DNA of 64,000 bases from assembly GCA_963678675.1 (NCBI GenBank), contig OY783200.1:24752190-24816189 (forward strand), written 5' to 3'. The notes beneath the pieces are model-generated. The model did not search any database, was not told the DNA's origin, and saw only the letters and a list, made by a program, of their open reading frames with translations. Below are positions 1-10,985 of the stretch, piece after piece. Positions within the stretch are counted from its first letter, which is position 1. Each line of letters opens with the position of its first letter. This DNA is from Xiphydria camelus (Eukaryota > Arthropoda > Insecta > Hymenoptera > Xiphydriidae). The position numbers and the translations under genes were made by a program.

Positions 1-430
1 AAATATTAGCTGTGAGATGTGGCAAATATTTTTACCGAAAATCTCTCATCACGTTATCAATGAGATAAAAAGGTCATTTCGATTTTTTTCAAACGGAACT
101 CGATAGTTTCGTTCTTACAAAAGTTGTAGAGCTCGCTGAGATTGACAAAAAAGACATGAAGTGAAATACCCATCATTTCCGCTCAAACTACACACACAAA
201 AGTAGTAACTCCTCTTTACTCTTGTACTTTGAGCGGCAATATCTCACAAACGGCCCAACGAATGGACATTTCACTTCATACCCTTTTGCTACATCTCGAC
301 GAGCTCTACAACTTTTATAAGAACGAGTGTCGAGTACCATTAAAAAAAATGAGACGACTTTCATATCTCGTAGATAACGCGTGTTACGAGGAACCACTTA
401 CACCTGTCATGAGTCCCCCTCGACACCAAA
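1..430. repeat. Fold-back repeat, about 430 bp
   Basis: Left-arm segments such as AAAAGTTGTAGAGCTCG (118-134) reappear reverse-complemented at 299-315, and ACGTTATCAATGAGAT (52-67) reappears, diverged, at 364-379. The centre is near 215. The left side may continue before the window. A 76-codon frame at 229-459 lies within the arm and is not supported as a gene. Confidence 0.75.
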
Positions 431-1540
431 TAACTTTTATTGAAAAGATGTTTTCGTAAAAGGCCAAATAGTAGAAACAAATGGAACTTTTCTTGGTAAT
501 TTGTCACCCTGTACTTAGTTGGCCGCCCATAACCCCTGAATTGAGTTAGATCAGATGATTTTTTTTTCTCAGTGGATACAACGAGAAAAGTACCCCAAAC
601 GCGCTCGAAACCCGAGCAAATCTACACCGAGAAGAGACTCCATCTTCGTCCACACATCCGGTCCCGGCCATACATTGGCGCAATCCCATTTGGCCCTAAC
701 TTTCCCCACTTGCTCGTACCTCGCGGGGAAAGCCGAATAGAAGTACGCGCGGATCGGAGAATTCTCTCTCTCTCTCTCTCTCTCCCGACGATACGTCTCG
801 ATAAATGACGTAGCGTCCTCGCTGCCGATCCTACGTGGTAGTGGCAGTGGTGGTTGTGGTGTGCCTTACTCGTACGTAGTGCTCCGCGAGCGTGCTAGCG
901 ACGTGGATGCTATATATAGTGGAGAAGGGAATGGTAGGTCGGTCGGGTCGCGCCGGCGAGGCGATGGTAGGGATGAAAGGGGGGAAACGGAGGGTGGAGT
1001 TGCCGCTCGATACCACTGCGGCACAGAGAGTCAAAGCTATATCTCTCTCTCTCCACGCTCTACGCTGCGTGCCTCTACGCCTACGGCCCCTACAGCCTTC
1101 CCTCGGTATCTTCGCTCGAAATCTACCTACCCCCTGCGCGCGCGCGCGCGCCCTCCTCGTCGACCCCCACGCACAGGGAGAGAGACACGACGGCCGTGCT
1201 CTCGAAACACCGAGAGGCATACCTACTTACGATTTCATTTTCATTCGCACGTACGAACAGCGAGCGAGCGAGCTCGGTGTCGTCGCACAGATCGATTCTG
1301 CAGGAGAGGCGACGCCGAGCGATGCAGACTAGAGGAGTGCTCGATATGCGTCTGTCTGCTGAATCTCTTTTATCTTTCACTCGGAAAGACGATATTTTTA
1401 TTAAGTAAACTGGATTCTACATTCTTGCTGTACAAGGGGGGTGAAATTTGGCGAGGCGAATCTAGAGTGTCACGTTGTCGTTTGATTTCTAATTTCCTTT
1501 GGCTCCCTGAGTAAAAAAAATGTCATAAAAATTTGGTCAA
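431..1540. other. No gene seen; GC-rich patch with CT repeat
   Basis: It holds a (CT)n run (764-784), a CpG-rich patch (820-1340) with an alternating CG tract (1136-1150), and a TATATATAG at 910-918. Several frames are open through the GC-rich part but have low complexity and match nothing. It could be a promoter region or a chance patch. Confidence 0.4.
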
Positions 1541-1830
1541 ATATCTTAGGTCATTCTCGATATGATATGAAAATGATCCGAAGAATAGGAATGTGATGAT
1601 CTAATAATGTGATATAATTTTCATCTCGTTTACATCTATTTTTTATTACATTCTTACCTATTTTTAATTTCAAAATTATATTTAAGTGATATTTGATGAA
1701 CTATAAATGATTACTTTTAATTTTAAATTAAAAGTGGATCAAAAAATGTGATAAGAATTGGATACAATAATAAGTTGAAAAATGGATCTCTTCGATAATA
1801 TCTTGAACAAATTGGTAGCAAATTGGGATC
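1541..1830. repeat. AT-rich dispersed repeat, copy 1
   Basis: It shares the block AAATGATTACTTT..(AT-rich)..AAAAGTG and flanking GATCA-type segments with 3535-3815. The divergence is large, so limits are approximate. Confidence 0.5.
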
Positions 1831-2630
1831 AACTTGATATCACCTATACCATGTATCTACGTATTTCGACTTTAAGCAGTCCTCGAATTTCTTCGACTCC
1901 GCATCTCGTTTGGCATTGAGGGAACGTAATTTTTATTCCGCTCTTCTCCGAACGGGACAATGAAAAATAACGCGGTATATTCATAGGCCAGACGACAGAG
2001 GCTGACAAGGAATGTCTGTATTGTCGCGCCTCTCTTGGAACCGAAGTGTTTGGCACGCGTTTGTTGACGGAAAAAACAAGAAAAGATACAGCGAGAGAAA
2101 CAGACGTAGCCATACGTTTAGAGCGTACGTGGGATGTATGCACGCCGACACCACGGTGGGACATTTTCTCGCCCCTTTGTTCGCGACGGGAGAAAATGAC
2201 CGTCTTCCGGGGAGACTCCAGAGAATCGTCTAGCGCTTTAGCCTTCTCTTCCGCCGGCCCGGCCCAGCGTCATTCACGCGCCACAATGCGCGCTGCAAGG
2301 CACGTGCATCATTCGGGCGTCCAGGGTAATTCGGCGAGGAACGGAGGAATTTCCGTGCAGCTTTCCGAAGCTCGCGTTTCGTCGTCGCGCGTTTGTCCGC
2401 ATGTGTCACTCACTGCATCGATCGTTCGGAGACCCGCAAGTCAATTGGGATAGCACCGAGAGAAAAAGATAGGTATAACTTTTTTTTTTCCGAAATCTTT
2501 TGTTACTCTCAATTTTCTATATCATTAAATCGAACACGATATTAGTTAATTTAAAAATTCAAATTAGATCAACATTTGATGCCAAAAATCATGCTCTTAT
2601 TAAACATATATACCCTATATATTGACTATA
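1831..2630. other. No gene or repeat recognised
   Basis: A GC-rich core (2010-2460) has overlapping open frames without recognisable domains. Nothing else stands out. Confidence 0.5.
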
Positions 2631-3345
2631 TCTCAAAGGAAATAGCCAATATTAACGATTTTATGTACGAGAACATTTTTTTTTTCATGGAAAATCATCG
2701 ATATCTCGGCGATCCTTTAAGATTTCATTAATAAGTGCATGATTTTTAGAATCAGCGCTTAAGATTTTGACAAAAATCGAAATCTCTGGAATTGAATTCT
2801 CGACCATCCCATCTTATGTATTTTTTCGTGCTGATTACGAAAATTATAGATATATCGAGGATATCTCAAAGGAAGACTGAAATATCGATGATTTTCCGTG
2901 GAAAAAATAATTTTCTGGTACATGAAATCACCGATATCTTGTATTTCCTTTGAGATATCGTCAATATATCTGTCATTTTCGGAATCAGCGTGAAAAAATA
3001 CATCGGATAGGGTGGTCGAGAGATCGATTTTAGAGATTTCAATTTTTCGCGAAAATCTAAGGCATATGCCTTAGATTTTGACAAAAAATCGAAATCTCTG
3101 GAATCGAATTCTCGACCATCCCATCTTATGTATTTCTTCGTGCTGATTACGAAAATCATAGATATATCGAGGATATCTCAAAGGAAGACAGAAATATCGA
3201 TGATTTTCCGTGAAAAAAACATCATTTTCTGGTACATGAAATCGTCTTATATTTCCTTTGAGATATCGTCAATATATCTGCCATTTTCGGAATCAGCGTG
3301 AAAAAATACATCAAATAGGGCGGTCGAGAGTTTGATTGCAAACAT
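2631..3345. repeat. Fold-back repeat family F1, about two and a half units in tandem
   Basis: Two units repeat with a 312-bp period (CTCGACCATCCCATCTTATG at 2799 and 3111). Each unit is itself a palindrome: CTGATTACGAAAA at the left is answered by TTTTCGGAATCAGCG at the right, and ATATCTCAAAGGAA by TTCCTTTGAGATAT. A partial unit precedes them (2631-2790). Further copies lie at 37388-37640 and 63650-64000. Confidence 0.88.
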
Positions 3346-3534
3346 TTCAAGGGAGTTAAAAAAAATCTCTTATCTTATGTATTTTTTGTAGGCATACTGA
3401 CCGGTACTAAGGTTCCAATTTCTACTGATAGACGACGTGGAAATGCTCATTCACAAAATAGCCAGGAGGTTCAATTTATGTACCGGTTCAATATAGGCAA
3501 CTCTCCCCTACAACCCGGAAAAAAGTGGACCGCA

Positions 3535-3815
3535 TCAAGATCACAATATTCGTCGGGTCATTTTTCGATCACATTGAAAATGATCTAGTTTTGATGAAAT
3601 TTTCATTAAATTAGCGTCACATTTTTCACTCGAGGCATTTAACATTTAATGAATTTCAAATGATTACTTTCATTTCAAAATTAAACTAAAAAGTGCGTCA
3701 TATTAAGACGACGATATTCCTTTATTCTTTGGATGACTTTTTGATCACATCGAGAATGAACTATACCTGACTAAATTTTCATTAAAATTGGAATTAATCT
3801 TTTTTTTACTCGAGG
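3535..3815. repeat. Two diverged direct repeats, about 170 bp apart
   Basis: GATCACATTGAAAATGA (3569) with AAATTTTCATTAAATTA recurs as GATCACATCGAGAATGA (3743) with AAATTTTCATTAAAATT. The second copy leads into ACTCGAGG, which is also found in the first. It is related to the repeat at 1541-1830. Confidence 0.7.
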
Positions 3816-5990
3816 ACGCATTCGAAAGTTCGCGATTCCCAGCCGCGCGAGCTTTACGCGCTTCACGTACGAAGTGGGACTCTGAGAGAGTCACCCACGC
3901 GCGCGTGCAGGTACACCACACCAGTAGCAACTGGCGGTGGTGGTGGTGGTGGTGGTGGTGCTGCTGCTGCGGGGGTGGATGAGCGCGTGCGTGAGAGGGC
4001 GAGGGGACAGCTCGATGTACGTCGATGCATGGTCTACTCATCGGGGAGCCAGAGCCGCCTCCAGGTATCTCACGTATCTCTCCGGCGAGGGGTAAACGAA
4101 GCCGTTCCAAAGGCGAAAGAGGGAGTCCAAATGGTCGAAACTTTCCGGCGGAGTTCGCGCCGTGTGATGTGTGCGCTATGCTCGTGGGACGAACGCGCCC
4201 TCGTTGGGCGACGAGGAGACTCGCCGCGCGCCGCAGGGAGAAGGTGTGTCCCGGGTAAACAAGCGGGTCGTACGGTATTAGGACCCGCGAAACTACCCCG
4301 TGTAATGATGAGGATAGTTTGGTAGTTGGCTGGAGGCTGGGCAGTTTTGCTCCCGTGCTCGGTGACGAGCTAGGATTTACCGTTTCCGGGGTGAATCGGC
4401 ATTCTTGGAAATGAGGAAGGTTGTTTCCACCGTAGAGGTGTTGCGGAAAGAATGGGTGGCGGTACTTGGAGGGTGGTTGGGGAGTGACGTACACCGAGAA
4501 AAATAAATGAGAAGAAAGTTGAAGAATATTGCTCTCATTCGGCTAATTGGCGTCGTTTGCGGGCGCGGGTTCAAATTAAACGCGATCGCAGGTACGTAAT
4601 TGGCGGGCAATGAGTACGAGAGTACTGAGTGGTCAATGCGAGTCGTGAGAAGTCGAAAGGAGTGCAATTGAAAGGAGAATATGACGAGTTGTTGCCGATT
4701 TCATGACAGCGAAAAAGATCATTTTCCCCAACTAACTCAATTTTTCGTAACCAGTTCCCCAAATTCTGCTGCTCGCCGAAAGTCATATTCGACCAGCCCA
4801 AGCGAGTGGGAAAAAGAAATCGTCGCAACCCTCGGATCGCGTTACGCGAACGAAACTCGATAAAACGGCCAGCAAGCGCGAGTTCTACCACAAAAGGGAC
4901 GATAAAAAAAATAACCATGGACCCGACAGACTCCGCGGTACATCCGCTGGAGGGGCGATATAACGGATTATGTCAGCTAAATTCAATTAAACGGGGACAC
5001 GTGAGCTCCCATACCAAAAAGAAGCCACGCACGGGCGCCGCGAGCGAGCGAAAAATGTACCACCCCCGGTACCACCACTCCGCGCTTATTTTCGCCGAAG
5101 TGGCACCGATTTCCGCCCGAACGGCTTTTTTTACTCGCATCCGAAGTGAATCGAGCGGAGCGACTAATTACAATACATCGGAGGCTTCTTCGAGAGATCC
5201 CACTGATTTAATTGGCTGATGACTCCGGACGAACCGAGAAGTGCCACTCGCGCGACCAGTGTCTATCGACCACGTATTTGCCCCGCGCAAACGAAGCCAT
5301 TCTCGTTCTCGTGGGGCTGACGAGGAATAATTGAAACTTTTCGCTACCCCGCGGCACCTGTTCATCCCCGCCTCGATGCTTTATACGGCACGGGGAGAAA
5401 CGTACCGCGATCGTAAGCTGTATACCGCGCCATGAATATGGAAATAATCATCGTACGTGGAGAGTGCGGCTACGCAAACATGCGCCGGAAACGGTACCGC
5501 ACTGTAGATCGAATCGCAGTCGTCGTTGCTCCGCTGCTTTTCGCAGTAGCCGGATCCGATTGCACGTGTCCTCTCTTACAAAACGAAATTGCTTCTTGCC
5601 GGTGTACAATGGAAGACGCGAGCCAATATAATGTCCTCTTCGGGTGCACCGCCGGATAACAGCGAGCCGATCCAATTTGCCGTCGGTTATTTTTCAGATA
5701 ATTGGATACCGCGAAAGGGACCACTCTCGCTCTTGAGGCAATTGCGTGAAACTGCCGAATAGTCGATGACGCGAGTACGTTGAACGAAGTCCGTCTTTTT
5801 GCGGGAATTGACTCGTTTCGTTGTCCAAGTTTCGTTGACGATCGAAGGTTGAAAGATATTTAAACAGAGGCCGAGACAAAAAATTTGGTAATATCAACTA
5901 AATATTTAATTGAGTAATCGTAATTTAATATGCCTTTAACTTAAATAATATTCATTTGTTTTGATAAAATAATTGCTTGTGGCTTGAGTG
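3816..5990. other. No gene seen; GC-rich patch with GGT repeat
   Basis: A (GGT)n/(TGC)n run lies at 3933-3970 in a CpG-rich patch (3830-4270). The minus-strand frame across it reads His-rich low complexity and is not supported as a gene. From 4270 to 5990 I see nothing distinctive. Confidence 0.45.
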
Positions 5991-6003
5991 ATATATTTTC
6001 CGA

Positions 6004-6265
6004 ATAAATGTATTTCGTTAAGCCAAGGAAGTATTTTATCGGAGCAAACGAATGTTACTTGTGTGTGAAGCGGGTAAAATATCAAATCACGACTATTCGA
6101 CTAAACGTTTGGTTGATTTTATCGAATTTTTGTAAACGACTTATTTTTTTTTAATAGATGTGTTTCGTTAAGACGAGGAAATAGTTTATCGAGTCAAACG
6201 AATGTTATTTGAGCTGCTAAGATGTCTAATCACGACTGCTCGACTAAATACTAAGTTTATTTTAT
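6004..6265. repeat. Tandem repeat, two units of about 150 bp
   Basis: TGTATTTCGTTAAGCCAAGG (6009) and TGTGTTTCGTTAAGACGAGG (6159) start similar units. Both continue with CAAACGAATGTTA(C/T)TTG and (A/C)TAATCACGACTG- or CGACTATTCGACTAAA-type sequence. A third copy is at 39766-39892. Confidence 0.85.
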
Positions 6266-6819
6266 CAAATTTTATCCGAGTATACATTACGATTGTGCGA
6301 TACGATTTCTCGGTACAGATCCAAGGATTAATTACGCGTCCAACGCTTCGCAAAACTTTTTTCCCACAACGCAGCCGCGCGATTCCGAAAGATCAACAAA
6401 AACGCCAGCTGACTTTGAGCCGACCCGAATCGTAGTTTGACCCCTGCAACTTTGCTCCGCGATCTTTCGAGGGAGAAAATACGGACGAAAATCATAAAAC
6501 GTCCACTCGACCCCACGCGCTCGACGAATTCGAGCGCGCCGGCTTAAGCGGGTGAGGGTTAATTTCGAGCGAGAAAAGTGCAAAGTTGCAAAACTACAAA
6601 TGAGCTCTCGCGGCAGGGCGAAGTAATATCGAGTGATATTAACGAGAGCGCTGCCTAGTGAATCGAGCTCCTCTCCAGCTCAGTTATCGCCCCCTCGGCA
6701 ACGATATTGGTTTTAAACTCTACGGTTTGTCGATACCATTCCGGAGAATGCCTGCTACCCCGATACCTCTATCTTCTATAAAAATCACTTTCCGGAGAAT
6801 GCCACTATTCAACCAGCAC
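6266..6819. other. No gene or repeat recognised
   Basis: Mixed composition with overlapping chance frames. Nothing else was seen. Confidence 0.4.
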
Positions 6820-6965
6820 CTAGCCTTACCTAGCCTCGGAATTTGTTACTGCCTAGCCACATATCCTGGAATACCCACCTAGCCTTGCCTAACCATATCA
6901 ATGTTGCAACCTAGCCCTACCTAGCCTCATAACCTAGCCCCATTACCTAGCCCTACCTAGCCCTT
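6820..6965. repeat. Irregular CCTAGCC-rich cluster
   Basis: ACCTAGCC or a close variant (CCTTACCTAGCC, CCCTACCTAGCC, CTGCCTAGCC) occurs about ten times in 145 bp with irregular spacing. The insect telomere unit is CCTAA/TTAGG, and this is not a clean copy of it. It is simply a degenerate short repeat. Confidence 0.7.
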
Positions 6966-7367
6966 AATTGATCTAAATAAATAATTACTTGCAAACGCAT
7001 AGGCAATTTTTCGTACGTCCAACTAATTCTTATTTTCTGTCCAGTAATCCCGTTTATTTTCGTTATTTGTTATATCGAGAAGTCTTTCGGTAATATGTAC
7101 CTAGTTAACGAATATTTATTTAACCCAGCGAAATTTTTAATTCGCCACATCAAACATACATTTATCAACTACAAACAAACTGAATACGAACACGAGAAAT
7201 CGCAGTGGATATGGATGGATCCTTCGGGATTTATACGAGATTATCAATATCATCCATCATGCGGGCGACACACTTATCGTCCCGAATCCATTTATATTGC
7301 ACGACTATTTCCACCTCGCGGAAAAAGCTCGAGTGGATGCGCTTCGGCTCGTCTAGCCCGACGAAGG

Positions 7368-7369
<2 letters not shown>

Positions 7370-7408
<39 letters not shown>
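7370..7408. repeat. (CT)n microsatellite
   Basis: About 19 uninterrupted CT units. The flanking open frames (7095-7614, both strands) are produced by this run and are not genes. Confidence 0.97.
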
Positions 7409-7411
<3 letters not shown>

Positions 7412-7799
7412 TCGCGGAACATAAATACTACGTGTGTATTTATGTATGTGCATCGAATTCTGGTCGGGTCGACAGTCTCGCCCGAGGAGGTGCACTCGAC
7501 GTTTCTCCACTCGATATTGAAAAATTCATGGATAAATATAGCATGCAGGCGGAGGTGAATTCCCGAGAATGGCGTACGATAAATACTAATAGAGCTCTGG
7601 AATTTCCGTACCATTGTTGATATCGCTCGTCTTGGAGGCCGAATACATATGGCCGGTAGCCAACCATAAGTTTAAGAGATGACGGTTAAAACAGTTCCTA
7701 TTTTTCAAATACGCTGTCGAACTTGATAAAACTGGGTGGATTTAAAGCTTATTGAAAAACTCGAGACTTCTTTTTGATGAAATTAGTTTAACTTTTATT

Positions 7800-8215
7800 T
7801 AAGATGGTAAACGAGCTCCCTGCCCCCGAAAGTTTATCACTTCAAACAAACTTTTAAACGAGACGAGATACGAAAAAAGCTTTCATACACGTATATCTTT
7901 TAAACGAAGCGAAATACGATATTTGTTAGACAAAAGATGTCCAGCTTTTAAAATCAAGGAACCTCTGTGTTTAAGAGATTTTATCGTTTCTCGCTTCGTT
8001 TAAAAGATAACTTTGAATGGGTCGAGTTTTGGAGATCGGTTCGTCCGAGTTATCTTACAAGCGAAGCAAGATATGAGAAAAACTTTCGAATAAAAGTTGT
8101 TTGCTTTGAGAAACCAAACAACTTTTGTATTAAAGCTTTTATTGTATTTCCCTCCGCTTCAAAGTTTGTTGAGAGTGGTGAACTTTGGAGAGCTGGTTTA
8201 CCATTTTGCGGATTT
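7800..8215. repeat. Large imperfect palindrome, about 415 bp
   Basis: The outer ends GATGGTAAACGAGCTC (7803-7818) and AGAGCTGGTTTACCATTTT (8190-8208) are complementary, as are ATCTTTTAAACGAAGCGAAA (7896) and TCTCGCTTCGTTTAAAAGAT (7989). A further small hairpin lies inside (AAAAGTTGTTTG.. at 8093 with CAAACAACTTTT at 8117). It is probably two nested fold-back copies. Confidence 0.8.
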
Positions 8216-10936
8216 GAAAAATAAGAATTATTTTAGCGATCGTCTTAAACTCATGGCCGCTACTGTACGTACTGATCGAACAAACTTTTAGCTTTAAAGA
8301 ACACATAATATTTCGATGTGATATCTTAATTTTAAAGCACAACCTTATAGAAATCGAGACTTCAAAATTTCAAACGAAGATCATACGATATTCGAGACGC
8401 ATTACTTTCATAAACAAACCAGCAAATACTTCCTCGAAATTTAAGATAAACATTTTTAATAATGCCCGCAAAGCCCGAGCGGCGGCAACCGAGCGTTCAA
8501 CCCCCGCAAGACAGAGCACCCCATCCCCGCGAACATAAATACCACGCGCATCATCGTGCCCCGTCAGTCAGCGTTTCCTCGCCAAATTTCCCGGCGCGCG
8601 CACGCCCGTCCAGCTATTTCGCTTCGCGACGGATCCAAAGCCGTTCGGGGGAAACGACAATGAATTATTGAAGCTCCGCGAACCGCCCCATTCATCAACG
8701 CGGATATACCCCCTTCGATTGACGCGGCGGAACGACTCGGGACTCGACGCGCGCGTTAAGGGTGCGCGTGTGCGAAGATCCTCGTCAATTTACCGATAGA
8801 TTTTGCCCAGCGACGATGATTGCCCGCCGAATGGATTTTCATCGCGAGCGCGTCGAGTTCTCGTCGCGCGGAACCTGACGAATACGACGATGGGATCGTC
8901 TCCTCCGACGATTCCGAGGGAAATAAAGAGACCCTCCCCCTTTCGGCCGCCCTTCTCGATTCGGTTCCCATTCTTCGTTGCCCCCCGCTCTAACCCACGC
9001 GCGCGCGATACCACCACTCTCCCTCGTGGAAGCACGTCCTCTATTCCTTCTTCGTGAGAAAGGAGACGCGACGAGAACGGCCCGCCGTCGCCGCCGTAGG
9101 AAATCGGAAGCGAAGGGTGGCTTTTATTGGCCCGACACATCTTTCATTGGCGAATGCTTGTCTCCGCGGACGAGATACCGATATCGTTCTCGCGGGGGTA
9201 GTGGAACTACTTTCATGGGGCGGGGGTGACAAAAAAAATACTGAGAGAAGCGCAAAAATAAGCAAAAAGGACCAAATAAATTGAACTAATTTAACCTTCT
9301 TTAGAGATGCAATTCAATTGCTTTCAAAAGAATAAATTTTACTAATTAAATTTCATTATTCGTGCTGCTTCGTTTCACCAATATTGAGATTGGTATATTG
9401 AGCTTCTTTTAAAAAATTCTATTGTCTTCAAAGAGTTCAGAATAATAAACTTTTACATCGTTCGAAAGTAAGAGTTTATTTTATTTTTGTTCCCGGTTGA
9501 TCACCTAATTTTGTATTTTCAATATTAGGAAGATTGCGTTCCATTGCTCAGTTTTTTCGAGGGAAGAAGGGGGAACATTGAGAGAAACGCAACAATATGC
9601 GAGGAGCGTCTAAAATCTAGCTCTATTCGAAATTCTCGACACTAACCAACGTCGAATACGCGTGTTGAAATTAAATCTCTTGCGCCTATTCACCACCCGG
9701 CGAGTAGATAAACGACCCGAATCGACTGGAAATGCCTTACGCCACCTTCGCGCGCTGGTCTAGAACCCACCCCTACGATACGAGAGCAGCGATAATCGTG
9801 GTTGGCGAGGGAAATCGAGACGAAAGGAGGGAGAACGAGGGAGTTTCCATTTCCCCGGTCATCTTTCACCGCGGGACGCTTGTCTTCGTCAGCAAGCGAT
9901 ACCGATCGCCCGCGCGTAAATACGAGGCTCGCGGGCACGCGCTTCACGTGTTGCTCCCCGACCGTTTCGCTTGTTTCGAGGTCGACCAACGTGGCGGCGC
10001 GGTACCCCGAATTCCAATTAACCCGCTCGGCTCGCCGCGCGTGATTGCAAATGAGTTTTCATTAGGCGCACGGCGTCAAAAAGCGGTCATTCGGTGACGC
10101 CGTCGCATCGTCGATTGCAACTATGTACTGCATTTCGGAGGGGGGCGTGGCACGCGAATCTCGGAGACGCGCGCAGGAAGGAAACCCGTGGAAGTCGACT
10201 GCCGGCGGAAATGCGCTTCGACGCTCTCGAGCCGGAGGGTACTCGGATGGAGCAATTTTTGCTGAAGAGGAAACGTACAAAACACACACACACACACGCG
10301 AGGATGGCGTAGCATTGCAAAATCTGAAGCGACAAATTGCCTTTGTTTGCGAGTCCGCGCGATAAATACAGCGGTACTCGTGCGTCTGTGCGCAGTATCG
10401 AGTGAATTATTTTCTTATCTACGGAGATTTTCTTCCCCCGTTGAAAGGTCGCGTTCTTCCTGCGCGGGGATGATTATTTTCCAGGGAGGACATTTTTTTC
10501 GCAGTTATCGAATATGTACCCAAAAATCAAGAGCATTAATACCCATAAATATAGTCACATATTGACAATAGCCGCGAAAGCCGAAAAATGTTGAAGTTGG
10601 TTATTATTTCGAAAGCTCATACATCAACAACAAACATCGTTCCTACAATTCGTATACGAAAGCTACGCACCGAGCGCTCGTCTTCAATTTCGAGAAGTCG
10701 TGATAACGCTCCTCAATAGCACAAGTCAACGAGGGATGATATACCCCGCCCGTTCCGGATGCCGTCTCAAAGTGCTCGTATCCCCGCGATAGCATCGCGG
10801 GAAATACCAATCCGCCACCGTTTCGTCGTCTAACCGTGCGCGTTGGAGCCCACCGTTAATTTCCCACGTTTCTATACCGTCTTGGTTCGACTAATAGCTT
10901 CATAGACCGTTGTGTACATACGTATTATGATTAGGA

Positions 10937-10985
<49 letters not shown>

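Noticed and set aside
229..459. 76-codon + frame near the window start
   Set aside because: It falls within one arm of a fold-back repeat and has no similarity I recognise.
910..918. TATATATAG considered as a TATA box of an unknown gene
   Set aside because: No transcript or coding signal follows. A single TATA-like word in 64 kb is not enough.
861..1514. 217-codon + frame in the GC-rich patch
   Set aside because: It is Arg/Ser-rich in several overlapping frames on both strands, typical of CpG-rich DNA, with no domain.
3745..4494. 249-codon minus-strand frame with polyhistidine
   Set aside because: The His/Gln run comes from the GGT/TGC microsatellite, and the rest is low complexity.
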